Shown here: piece by piece, positions 45,148 to 53,212 of the stretch
Position numbering within the stretch: the first letter of the stretch is position 1
How the letters are laid out: each line of letters begins with the position of its first letter
DNA from: Pseudacidovorax sp.
Lineage (GTDB): Bacteria; Pseudomonadota; Gammaproteobacteria; Burkholderiales; Burkholderiaceae_C
Reading direction: 5' to 3'
DNA: 64,000 nucleotides
Assembly (NCBI RefSeq): GCF_017991995.1
Contig: NZ_JAGOPN010000016.1
Location: forward strand, 62,001-126,000
Made by a program: the position numbers and the translations under genes
The notes under the pieces: generated by a model
Database searches by the model: none
Told to the model about the DNA's origin: nothing
What the model saw: the letters and a program-made list of their open reading frames with translations, nothing else

Positions 45148-46445
45148 CAGTCCTTGGCGATCAGTGCGTCGAGCTGCTTGTCCGCGTCGGCGCAGGCCTG
45201 GGCGACGGTCTTCTGGCCCAGCAGAAGTTCGTTGACCGCCTGGCCCACGTATTCGCGCGAGGCGGGGTTGGCCACGATGGGGTAGCCCACCTCGGACGTG
45301 CCGGTCTTGCCCAGCTCGCTGACGGTGGCGGCCCATTCGCGGCGCACCGGCTCACCGTCCATCCAGGCCTTGTAGTCGGCGCCGTTGGCCACCGATGCGC
45401 GCGGCGGCGCCACGCCGTCCAGCGCCAGCTTCTCCTGCACGGCGCGGCTGGTGGCCCACTGCACGAAGTACCAGGCGGCTTCCTTCTTCTTGCTGTACGC
45501 CGAGACGGACATGGTCCAGCCGATCACCGTGGGGCGCGAGCCGCCGGGGCCGGCAGGCAGCACGGCGATGGCCGTGTCCTTGAGGCGGGCGCCGCCTTCC
45601 ATCACGCTGCGCAGCTCGTTGGAGGACTCGAAGGCCATCGCCGCCTTGCCCTCGCGGTACAGGCTGCTGATCTGGTAGAAGCTGTAGTTCACCACGCCGG
45701 GCGGGCCGTAGTCCTTGAGCAGCTTGGCATACAGGGCCAGCGACTCCTGGCCCGGCTTGCTGCACAGCTGCGACTTGCCGTCCTTCATGTAGTCGCCGCC
45801 GAAGTTGTGCAGGAACACGCTGTAGCTGAAGGGAAGCGCGGGCTTGAGGCCGCGCGACACGAAGGGCGTCACGCCCGGCTCGCAGCTCTTGAGCTTGGCG
45901 GCCACGCCTTCGAGTTCGGGCAGGCTCTTGGGCAGCTGCACGCCGCACTTCTGGAACAGGTCCTTGCGGTAGTAGAGCACCGGGCCTTCGATGTTGAGCG
46001 GCACGCCCATCACCCGGCCGTTGTAGCTCGCGTCCTTCACCAGGCCGGGGCTGAGGTCGGCGAAGTCGTAGTCGGGGGCTGCAGAGGTCTTGATGAGGTC
46101 GGTCAGGTCGGCATACCAGCCGGCCTTGGCGAACTGCAGGCCCTCGCGCGAGGGCAGGGACATGAACAGGTCCACCTCGTCGCTGCGCGAGTTCATCACG
46201 GTGACCATGCGCTGGCGCATCTGCTGCTCCTGGTAGCTGTCCACCTTGAGCGTCATGCCGGTCTGCTTCTCGAAGTCGGCCTTGTGCTTGAGCAGCGCCG
46301 CCGCCACCGGGTTGTTGTTGGCCAGGAAGGTGAGGGTGGTGCCCTGGTGCTTCTTCCAGTTGAACTCCTGGGCGCCCGCCGTGAGCGACAGCGTGGCCAG
46401 GGCGACCGTGCCGAGCATGGCGAGGGGGCGATGGATGGAACGCAT
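45147..46445 (-). CDS. Extracellular sugar-binding protein (ABC type, SBP_bac_1)
   Basis: Periplasmic solute-binding protein of 432 aa. A signal peptide (MRSIHRPLAMLGTVALATLSLTAGA) precedes a mature chain typical of family 1 sugar-binding proteins, with NNNPVAAALLKHKADFEKQTGMTLKV, PLNIEGPVLYYRKDLFQKCGVQLPKSLPEL and SAYSKKKEAAWYFVQWATS. It is the first gene of the operon and faces the LacI gene across a promoter region with two operators. Confidence 0.92.
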   Translation of the reverse strand: MRSIHRPLAMLGTVALATLSLTAGAQEFNWKKHQGTTLTFLANNNPVAAALLKHKADFEKQTGMTLKVDSYQEQQMRQRMVTVMNSRSDEVDLFMSLPSREGLQFAKAGWYADLTDLIKTSAAPDYDFADLSPGLVKDASYNGRVMGVPLNIEGPVLYYRKDLFQKCGVQLPKSLPELEGVAAKLKSCEPGVTPFVSRGLKPALPFSYSVFLHNFGGDYMKDGKSQLCSKPGQESLALYAKLLKDYGPPGVVNYSFYQISSLYREGKAAMAFESSNELRSVMEGGARLKDTAIAVLPAGPGGSRPTVIGWTMSVSAYSKKKEAAWYFVQWATSRAVQEKLALDGVAPPRASVANGADYKAWMDGEPVRREWAATVSELGKTGTSEVGYPIVANPASREYVGQAVNELLLGQKTVAQACADADKQLDALIAKD

Positions 46446-46491
46446 GGAATGTCTCCTTGTTCAGGTCGGCCATGCCGACGGGCGGAATCGA

Positions 46492-46505
46492 TGTAACCGT
46501 TTACA
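46492..46505. promoter_or_regulatory. LacI-type operator near the sugar operon
   Basis: TGTAACC|GTTTACA (46492-46505), a 14-base palindrome with one mismatch, 47 bases upstream of the binding-protein ATG. It is a typical LacI-family half-site pair with central CG. Confidence 0.65.
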
Positions 46506-46615
46506 GAATTGTGGGTGATTGAAGAGGTGCAATCAACCGCCTTTGCAGGGGAGAAGAACGGTTTTTGATTGGGGTTTGCCCTTGAAAACGGTGGTGCTGG
46601 CGATGTACCGGTTTT

Positions 46616-46631
46616 ATGTAAACTGTTTCAT
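46616..46631. promoter_or_regulatory. LacI-type operator at the lacI start
   Basis: ATGTAAACTGTTTCAT (46616-46631), a palindrome with the TGTAAAC half seen at 46492, ending 3 bases before the regulator ATG. Two sites sharing a core suggest looping or autoregulation. Confidence 0.65.
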
Positions 46632-46633
46632 CG

Positions 46634-47656
46634 ATGAAGAACAAATCCGTCGGCATCCGGGAGGTGGCGCAGCACGCGGGCGTGTCGACCGCATCGATCT
46701 CGCGGGCGCTGAACAGCCCCGAATCGGTCAGCCCGGCCCTGCGCCTGAAGGTGGACGCGGCCATCGCCGCGCTGGGCTACATCCCCGACGCGGCGGCGCG
46801 CGCGCTGTCGTCGCGGCGCACGCGCACCATCGGCGCCATCATCCCGACGGTGGACAACGCCATGTTCGCCCGCGGCATCGAGGCGCTGCAGCGCTACCTG
46901 TCGCTGCAGGGCTACCTGCTGCTGCTGGCCACCAGCGGCTACGACCCCGAGGTCGAGTTCCGCCAGGCGCAGAACATGGTCAGCCGCGGCGTGGACGGCC
47001 TGATCCTGCGCGGCGACACGCACACCGAGGGCCTGCGGCGCCTGCTGGCCACGCAGCGGATGCCCTTCGTGAACGTGGGCGTCTACCACCCCGACAAGCC
47101 CTATGCCTCCATCGGCGCCAACAACGAGGACGCCGCCTGGCGCGCCACGCGCTACCTGATCGGGCTGGGCCACACGCGCATCGCGATGGTGGCGGCCATG
47201 TCGGCCCACAACGACCGGGCCTCGGCCCGCGTGGCCGGCGTGCGGCGCGCCCTGAAGGAGCAGGGCCTGTCCTTGCCCGACGACTGGTACTACGAGGTGC
47301 ACTACCGCCTGGACGACGCCCGCCAGGCCGCACGCGCGCTCATGGCCCGGCCCGAGCGTCCGACGGCGGTGGTCTGCGGCAACGACGTGCTGGCCTACGG
47401 CGTGCTGCTGGAGGTCGAGCGCCACGGCCTGCAGGTGCCCGGCGACATCTCGGTCATGGGCTTCGACGACCTGGAGTGGAGCCGCCACCTGCGGCCCAGC
47501 CTCACGACCATGCACCTGCCCACCGACGAGGTGTGGACGCGGGCCGGCGAGCACCTGGTCAAGCAGCTGAGCGGCCAGCCCTGCGTGATGCACCACGAGG
47601 TGGACGCGACGCTGGTCGTGCGCGAATCCACCGCGCCGCCGCGCGCGGGCGCCTGA
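46634..47656 (+). CDS. LacI-family transcriptional repressor of the sugar operon
   Basis: LacI-type repressor of 340 aa. The helix-turn-helix/hinge is VGIREVAQHAGVSTASISRALNSPESVSPALRLKVDAAIAALGYIPDAAARALSS. The sugar-binding core has TIGAIIPTVDNAMFARGIEALQRYL and PTAVVCGNDVLAYGVLLEVERHGLQVPGDISVMGFDDLEWS. It is divergent from the ABC operon with operators on both promoters. It ends 20 bases from the convergent TauE gene. Confidence 0.92.
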   Translation: MKNKSVGIREVAQHAGVSTASISRALNSPESVSPALRLKVDAAIAALGYIPDAAARALSSRRTRTIGAIIPTVDNAMFARGIEALQRYLSLQGYLLLLATSGYDPEVEFRQAQNMVSRGVDGLILRGDTHTEGLRRLLATQRMPFVNVGVYHPDKPYASIGANNEDAAWRATRYLIGLGHTRIAMVAAMSAHNDRASARVAGVRRALKEQGLSLPDDWYYEVHYRLDDARQAARALMARPERPTAVVCGNDVLAYGVLLEVERHGLQVPGDISVMGFDDLEWSRHLRPSLTTMHLPTDEVWTRAGEHLVKQLSGQPCVMHHEVDATLVVRESTAPPRAGA

Positions 47657-47676
47657 GCCGCCGGACGCGCGGCCGA

Positions 47677-48468
47677 TCAGCGGGCGTGCAGCGCCCCGAG
47701 CGCCAGCGAGCCGCCCGTGGCCACCAGCAGCGCCGCCACGCCCCAGCGCAGCACGTTGGCCGGCACATGCGGCTGCAGGCGCAACGCCAGCCGCGTGAGC
47801 ACCTGTACCAGCGGCAGCGCGATGGCCGACAGCAGCACGGCCCGCAGCGAGAAGCCGCCCGTGGGCACGTTCAGCGCGATGCGCGTCAGCGCATTGGCCG
47901 CGAACATCAGCAGCAGGCCGCGCCGCACCACGTCCAGCGCCAGTGGCTGCCGATACAGGTGGTAGACGATGGGCGGCCCGGAGGTGCCGAAGAGCCCGCC
48001 CATCAGCCCCGACACCAGCCCCGCCGCCGCGAACTGCCGCGGCGGCGCCAGCGTGGCGCGCACCGCGCCCCGGCGCAGCAGCACCAACGCGCACAGCACG
48101 ATCACCACGCCCAGCAGCAGCTTGAGCGCCGTGGTGGCGCCCGCGCTCAGCCAGTGCAGCAGCACCAGGCCCCCGCCCACGCCGACGCAGCTCGTGAGGA
48201 TGGCCGGCTTCATCAGCGGCCAGGGCACCGGCTGCCGGTGGGCGCGGAAGTAGGCCCAGGCATTGGCCAGCGTGAGCACCGTCGCCACGTTGGCCGCATC
48301 GGCCACCGAGGCCAGGTCGAAGCTGGCCACCAGGCTCAGGAAGACCAGCCCGAAGGCGAAGCCCGAGAGCGTCTGGGCGAAGGTGGCGATGGCGACGCAC
48401 AGCAGGTACAGGGCCAGCGAGGTGGGCGAGCCGAGCAGGGCGGCGAGCGAAGCGAAGGAGGGCGGCAT
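47677..48468 (-). CDS. TSUP-family (TauE/SafE) membrane transporter
   Basis: Membrane protein of 263 aa with about eight helices and the TauE/SafE repeats FAQTLSGFAFGLVFLSLVASFDLASVADAANVATVLTLANAWAYF and GLVSGLMGGLFGTSGPPIVYHLYRQ. Members export sulfite, sulfoacetate or other anions. It may serve the neighbouring sugar or sugar-acid operons but no sulfonate gene is visible nearby. Confidence 0.88.
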   Translation of the reverse strand: MPPSFASLAALLGSPTSLALYLLCVAIATFAQTLSGFAFGLVFLSLVASFDLASVADAANVATVLTLANAWAYFRAHRQPVPWPLMKPAILTSCVGVGGGLVLLHWLSAGATTALKLLLGVVIVLCALVLLRRGAVRATLAPPRQFAAAGLVSGLMGGLFGTSGPPIVYHLYRQPLALDVVRRGLLLMFAANALTRIALNVPTGGFSLRAVLLSAIALPLVQVLTRLALRLQPHVPANVLRWGVAALLVATGGSLALGALHAR

Positions 48469-48551
48469 GCGAAAGAAAAGGTCGGCGCGGCGGCCGCCAC
48501 GGAGCCTCGACGCCTGAGCCCGCTTCGGTCGTCGCCGAGGGGTTCAGCTGT

Positions 48552-49517
48552 TCAGTCCTTGTCGGCGAGGCCCAGGTCGCGGATGAGTTTTCCGTAGGCC
48601 TCGGATTGTTGCGCGGCGAAGGCCGCGAAGCGCGGGCCGTCCAGGTAGGCGGGCGGCGTCTCCAGGCGTTGGGCTTCGCTCTTGTACGCCTCGCCGGCCA
48701 GCGCGGCCTGACAGGCCGACTCCAGCTTGGCCAGCACGGGCGCGGGCAGGCCCTTGGGCGCGATCACGCCGCCCCAGATCGAGGCCGTGATCGGCCAGCC
48801 GGCCTCGGCCATGGTCGGCACGTCCGGGTAGCCGGGCAGGCGCTGCTCGGCGAACACGGCCAGCGGCCGCAGGCCGTATTGCTTGGAGACAGTCGGCGTC
48901 TCGCTGAACAGCATGACCTGCTTGCCCAGCAGGCCGGTGACCATCTCGCCCGAGCTCTTGTAGGGCACATGCAGCCCCTTGGCCTGCGCCTTGTCGAGCA
49001 GCATCTCCATGGCCAGGTGCAGCAGCGTGCCGCGGCCGGAGGAGCCGTAGGTGAGCGTGCCGGGGTTCTTGCGCGCGAAGGCCAGCACGTCGGCCACGCT
49101 CTGGAAGGGCGAGTCCTTGGGCACCATCATCATCAGCGGCACGGCGTAGGTGCGGCAGACGTGGTCGAAGTTCTGGTGGCTGTAGCCCGTCTTGCGGATG
49201 GCCGGCTGCAGCACCTCGGGCCCGATCACCGACAGGCCCACGGTGTAGCCGTCGGGCCGGGCGCGCATCAGCTGCAGCATGCCGATGGCGCCGCCCGCGC
49301 CGGCCTTGTTGTCCACCACCATGGCCTGGCCCAGCTGCTCGCCCATGTGGCGCTCCAGGATGCGGGCCATGATGTCCGAGGTGCCGCCGGGCCCGAAGGG
49401 CACGACCATGGTCACGGGCTTGTCGGGATAGGCGGGCTGCGCCTGCGCCGGAAGTGCGGCGGCACAGGCCAGGGCGGCCCACAGCAGGCCGTGCACGGCG
49501 GCCGGTCGGATCTTCAT
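48552..49517 (-). CDS. Bug/TctC-family receptor (sugar-acid operon 2, distal copy)
   Basis: Periplasmic Bug-family protein of 321 aa: leader MKIRPAAVHGLLWAALACAAALPAQAQ and mature PDKPVTMVVPFGPGGTSDIMARILERH. It is the last gene after the aldolase, 31 bases apart, in an operon that begins with another Bug receptor. Two receptors in one operon suggest two related ligands. Confidence 0.9.
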   Translation of the reverse strand: MKIRPAAVHGLLWAALACAAALPAQAQPAYPDKPVTMVVPFGPGGTSDIMARILERHMGEQLGQAMVVDNKAGAGGAIGMLQLMRARPDGYTVGLSVIGPEVLQPAIRKTGYSHQNFDHVCRTYAVPLMMMVPKDSPFQSVADVLAFARKNPGTLTYGSSGRGTLLHLAMEMLLDKAQAKGLHVPYKSSGEMVTGLLGKQVMLFSETPTVSKQYGLRPLAVFAEQRLPGYPDVPTMAEAGWPITASIWGGVIAPKGLPAPVLAKLESACQAALAGEAYKSEAQRLETPPAYLDGPRFAAFAAQQSEAYGKLIRDLGLADKD

Positions 49518-49548
49518 CGTTGTCTCCTTGAATGTGGTCGGGCGCGCG

Positions 49549-50358
49549 TCAGTACACGCTGCTCTCGAATCCCTTGGCGAGCGAAGGACGGATCGCCTCG
49601 ATGAAGGCCGTGGCCTGCCGCATCATCATTCCCATGTCCGAGGCCACGGCCACGAAGTCGTAGCCGAGCTGCACGAAGCTGCCCACCATCTGCGGCGTGG
49701 GCCCCACGATGCCGCAGGGTTTGCCCACCGCGCGGCAGCGCCGGGCCACGTCGGCGATGACGGCCTGCACGTCCGGATGGGCGATGTTGCCGATGTGGCC
49801 CATGTTGGCCGACAGGTCGCCGGGGCCGAGGAAGAGCGCGTCCACGCCGGGCACGGCGGCGATCTCCTCCAGCGCGGCCACCGCCTGCGGCGTCTCGAGC
49901 TGGATGATGGTGAACACCGAATCGTTGGCGCGCTGGCCGTAGTCGCGCGCGGTGCCGTAGCCCGAGGCACGGTGCACGGCCGCGAAGCCGCGCACGCCCT
50001 GCGGGGGGTACTTGGCGTACGAGACGGCGCGCGCCGCCGCCTCGGCGCTGTCGACGAAGGGCACCATCACCGTCTGCGCGCCCAGGTCCAGCGCCCGCTT
50101 GAAGAGCACGGCGTCGTTGGCGGCCAGGCGGGCCACCGGGCAGGCGTCGGTGCCGGCAATGGCCTGGAGCACGGCGAGCGTGTCCTTCTCGTCCATGGGC
50201 ACATGCTCCAGGTCGACCAGCAGCCAGTCGAAGCCGGCGCGGCCCATGGCCTCGGCGGTGCTGGCCGCGCCGGACATGAGCCAGGTGCCGAGCGGCGCGC
50301 CGGGCTGGCCCAGGCGACGGCGGAAGGGGTTGTCGAGCAGATCGGAATAGGCAGGCAT
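49549..50358 (-). CDS. HpcH/HpaI-family aldolase (second copy)
   Basis: Class II pyruvate aldolase of 269 aa. It has DLEHVPMDEKDTL with the His, GVRGF with Arg, IIQLETPQAVAALEEIAA and LFLGPGDLSANMGHIG. Its layout parallels 3274-4071 but the sequence is clearly different. It follows the IlvD-type dehydratase by 8 bases and would cleave the 2-keto-3-deoxy acid that enzyme makes. Confidence 0.9.
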   Translation of the reverse strand: MPAYSDLLDNPFRRRLGQPGAPLGTWLMSGAASTAEAMGRAGFDWLLVDLEHVPMDEKDTLAVLQAIAGTDACPVARLAANDAVLFKRALDLGAQTVMVPFVDSAEAAARAVSYAKYPPQGVRGFAAVHRASGYGTARDYGQRANDSVFTIIQLETPQAVAALEEIAAVPGVDALFLGPGDLSANMGHIGNIAHPDVQAVIADVARRCRAVGKPCGIVGPTPQMVGSFVQLGYDFVAVASDMGMMMRQATAFIEAIRPSLAKGFESSVY

Positions 50359-50366
50359 GCGTCGGG

Positions 50367-52112
50367 TCAGTAGATGGGCGGTTCGGGGGTGGCGGCGTTG
50401 CCGGCGAGCACGTCGAAGTCGCAGCCCAGGTGGGCCTGGGTGACTTCGCGCTGGTAGATGCGGGTGAAGCCGCGCACATAGGGCTGGGGCGGCGGCGTCC
50501 AGTCGCGCCGGCGGGCGGCGAGTTCCTCGTCGGGCACCAGCAGCTCCAGGCGGCGCTCGCCGATGTCGATGCGGATCAGGTCGCCGGTGCGCACCAGCGC
50601 CAGCGGGCCGCCGACGGCGGACTCGGGCGAGATGTGCAGCACGCAGGTGCCGTAGTGGGTGCCGCTCATGCGCGAATCCGACAGGCGCAGGATGTCGCGC
50701 ACGCCGCGCTGCAGCAGCTTCTTGGGCACGGGCAGGTTGCCCCATTCGGGCATGCCGGGACCGCCCACCGGTCCGCCGTTGCGCAGCACCAGCACGCTGT
50801 CCTCGGTGACGTCGAGCGCCGGGTCGTTGATGGCGGCCAGCATGTCGGCGTTGGAGTCGAACACCAGCGCCGGCCCGGTGTGGCGCAGCAGCCGCGGGCT
50901 GGCGGCCGAGGGCTTGATCACCGCGCCGTCGGGCGCCAGGTTGCCGCGCAGCACAGCGAGCGCCAGGCCGGCCTCGGGGCAGTCGGCGGGGGCGGCCACC
51001 ACGGGCTGGTCGAGCGGGCGGATCACGGCGTCGTCCAGCGGCACGGCGCCGGCGATGTTCTCGCCCAGCGTGCGGCCGGTGCAGGTCTGCGCGTTCAGGT
51101 CCAGCACGCCGGCGATGCGCTGCAGCAGCGCGGGCAGGCCGCCGGCGTAGTAGAAGTCCTCCATCAGCCGGTCGCCGGCCGGGAAGAGGTTGGCCAGCAC
51201 CGGCACGCGGCGCGCCATGGCGTCGAAGTCGTCCAGGCCGAGCGGGATGCCGGTGCGCCCCGCCATGGCCGGCAGGTGCACCGCCGCGTTGGTCGAGCCG
51301 CCCAGCGCCATCCAGGTCGCCACGCCGTTGAGGAAGGACGCGCGGGTGATGAAGCGCGAGGGCTTGAGGTCGTCCCACACCATCTCGACGATGCGCTGGC
51401 CGCAGGCCCAGGCCATGCGGGTGTGGCTCGCGTCCATGGCCGGGATGCTGCTGGCGCCGGGCAGCGCAAGGCCCATGGCCTCGACGATGGCCGTCATGGT
51501 GCTGGCCGTGCCCATGGTGTTGCAGGTGCCGGGCGCGCGCGTCATGCGGGCCTCCAGGGCGATCCACTCGGCCTGGTCGATCTCGCCGACGGTGTACTTC
51601 TCCCAGTACTTCTTGGTGTGGGTGCCGGCCCCCACGCTCTGGCCCTGGTAGCGGTCGTTGAGCATGGGCCCGGCCGGGCAGAAGAGGGCGGGCACGTCCA
51701 TCGACAGGGCGCCCATCACCAGCCCAGGCGTGGTCTTGTCGCAGCCGCCCAGCAGCACCACGCCGTCCAGCGGCAGGCTGCGGATCAGCTCCTCGGCCTC
51801 CATGGCCAGGAAGTTGCGGTAGAGCATGGTGGTGGGCTTGACCATCACCTCGCCCAGGCTCATGGCGGGCAGCTCCAGCGGATAGCCGCCGGCCTGCAGC
51901 ACGCCGCGCTTGATGGCCTGCGCCCGCTCACGCAGGTGGGCGTGGCAGGGCGACAGGTCGCTCCAGGTGTTGAGGATGCCCACGATGGGCCGGCCCATGA
52001 ATTCCTCGCGCGACAGGCCCTGCTGCTGCATGCGCTGGCGGTGGGCGAAGCCGCGGATGTCGTTGCTGGCGAACCAGCGCTGGCTTCGCAATTGATCGAT
52101 GCTGCGGCGCAA
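50367..52112 (-). CDS. IlvD/Edd-family sugar-acid dehydratase (arabonate-type)
   Basis: Fe-S dehydratase of 581 aa of the IlvD/Edd family, closest by pattern to L-arabonate-type sugar-acid dehydratases. Cysteines that bind the cluster lie in WSDLSPCHAHLRER, LLGGCDKTTPG and APGTCNTMGTASTM; SDSRMSGTHYGT and GGSTNAAVHLPAM are further hallmarks. It converts an aldonate to its 2-keto-3-deoxy acid. The start used is TTG 52112, with AAAGGAAG upstream; a TTG at 52127 is in frame but has no such signal. It lies between a Bug receptor and an HpaI-type aldolase. Confidence 0.9.
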   Translation of the reverse strand: MRRSIDQLRSQRWFASNDIRGFAHRQRMQQQGLSREEFMGRPIVGILNTWSDLSPCHAHLRERAQAIKRGVLQAGGYPLELPAMSLGEVMVKPTTMLYRNFLAMEAEELIRSLPLDGVVLLGGCDKTTPGLVMGALSMDVPALFCPAGPMLNDRYQGQSVGAGTHTKKYWEKYTVGEIDQAEWIALEARMTRAPGTCNTMGTASTMTAIVEAMGLALPGASSIPAMDASHTRMAWACGQRIVEMVWDDLKPSRFITRASFLNGVATWMALGGSTNAAVHLPAMAGRTGIPLGLDDFDAMARRVPVLANLFPAGDRLMEDFYYAGGLPALLQRIAGVLDLNAQTCTGRTLGENIAGAVPLDDAVIRPLDQPVVAAPADCPEAGLALAVLRGNLAPDGAVIKPSAASPRLLRHTGPALVFDSNADMLAAINDPALDVTEDSVLVLRNGGPVGGPGMPEWGNLPVPKKLLQRGVRDILRLSDSRMSGTHYGTCVLHISPESAVGGPLALVRTGDLIRIDIGERRLELLVPDEELAARRRDWTPPPQPYVRGFTRIYQREVTQAHLGCDFDVLAGNAATPEPPIY

Positions 52113-52123
52113 GCGTCTTCCTT

Positions 52124-53116
52124 TCAATCCATCTTCACGCCGGCGTCCTTGACCAGGGCGCGCATGGCGATGCCGTCCTTGCGGATCAGCGCTTCGAACT
52201 CGTCGGGGGTGGAGTTCAGCACCTCGTAGCCCTGGGCCTCCAGCGGCTGGCGGAAGGCCGGCTGCTGCAGCACGGCCACCGATTCGCGGTTCAGCCGCTG
52301 CGCGACATCGGGCGGCGTGCCGCGTCGCACCAGGATGCCGTTCCAGACCACCGAGACCACGCCCGGCACGCCGGCCTCCGCAAAGGTGGGCACGTCGGGC
52401 ATCACGGCCGAGCGCTTGGTGTCGGCCACCGCCAGCACCCGCACTTTGCCGGCCTGCCTGTGGCCGGTGACGGCCGGCAGGTTGTTGAACATCATGGGGA
52501 TCTGCCCGCCCAGCACATCGGTGAGGGCCGGCGGGCCGCCCTTGTAGGGCGCGTGGACCAGCTGCGTGCCGCTGTTCTTCTCGAACAGCACGCCCGCCAG
52601 GTGCATGGTGTTGCCGTTGCCGGCCGAGCCGAAGACCAGCCGGCCGGGCTGCGCCTTGGCGGCGGCCACCACGTCGGCCACGCTGCGGTACGGCGTCTGC
52701 GCGCCCACCAGCAGCACGTTGGGCATCTGGTGGGTGAGGGTGATGGGCTGCAGGTCCTTCTGCGGCTCGTAGCCCATGCTGGCGTAGAGCTGCGGGTTGA
52801 TGGCCAGCGTGCTCAGCGAGCCCAGCAGCAGCGTGTAACCGTCCGCCGGCTGGTTGCGCGCCACATAGGCCGAGCCGATGTTGCCGTTGGCGCCGGCGCG
52901 GTTGTCGATGACCACCGGCTGGCCCAGCCGCTCCGACAGGCCCTGCGCGAAGCTGCGCGCGAACTGGTCGGCCACGCCGCCGGCCGGGTAGGGCACCACC
53001 AGCGTCAGCGGCCGGGTGGGGTAGGCCGCGGACTCGGCCGCAGCGGCCGGCCCCAGGGCGCAGGCAGCGCAGGCGGCCAGGCCCAGCTGGGCGAACAGGC
53101 GGCGGTCGACGGGCAT
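52124..53116 (-). CDS. Bug/TctC-family receptor (sugar-acid operon 2, first copy)
   Basis: Periplasmic Bug-family protein of 330 aa: leader MPVDRRLFAQLGLAACAACALGPAAAA, mature YPTRPLTLVVPYPAGGVADQFARSFA. ATG 53116 has GGAGAC upstream. It begins the operon receptor-dehydratase-aldolase-receptor and faces a LacI gene with a palindromic operator between them. Confidence 0.9.
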   Translation of the reverse strand: MPVDRRLFAQLGLAACAACALGPAAAAESAAYPTRPLTLVVPYPAGGVADQFARSFAQGLSERLGQPVVIDNRAGANGNIGSAYVARNQPADGYTLLLGSLSTLAINPQLYASMGYEPQKDLQPITLTHQMPNVLLVGAQTPYRSVADVVAAAKAQPGRLVFGSAGNGNTMHLAGVLFEKNSGTQLVHAPYKGGPPALTDVLGGQIPMMFNNLPAVTGHRQAGKVRVLAVADTKRSAVMPDVPTFAEAGVPGVVSVVWNGILVRRGTPPDVAQRLNRESVAVLQQPAFRQPLEAQGYEVLNSTPDEFEALIRKDGIAMRALVKDAGVKMD

Positions 53117-53140
53117 GGGAGTCTCCTGATTGGGGATGTC

Positions 53141-53172
53141 AGCGGTAACTGTTACCGCTAACATGCTGTTAG
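53141..53172. promoter_or_regulatory. Perfect LacI-type operator and adjoining palindrome
   Basis: AGCGGTAAC, T, GTTACCGCT (53141-53159) is a perfect 9+9 palindrome. An overlapping CTAACA-TGC-TGTTAG (53158-53172) is a second perfect 6+6 palindrome. Both lie in the 96-base gap between the receptor and LacI starts and would allow one repressor to control both directions. Confidence 0.8.
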
Positions 53173-53212
53173 TCTAGGCGCCCGGGCCGCTTGCCGGCCA
53201 TCGGTGCTAACC

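Noticed and set aside
47677..48468. Sulfonate metabolism island
   Set aside because: A TauE/SafE exporter alone is not enough, and no sulfonate enzymes are visible. YihT-like similarity of the LacD-type aldolase is too weak for sulfoquinovose.
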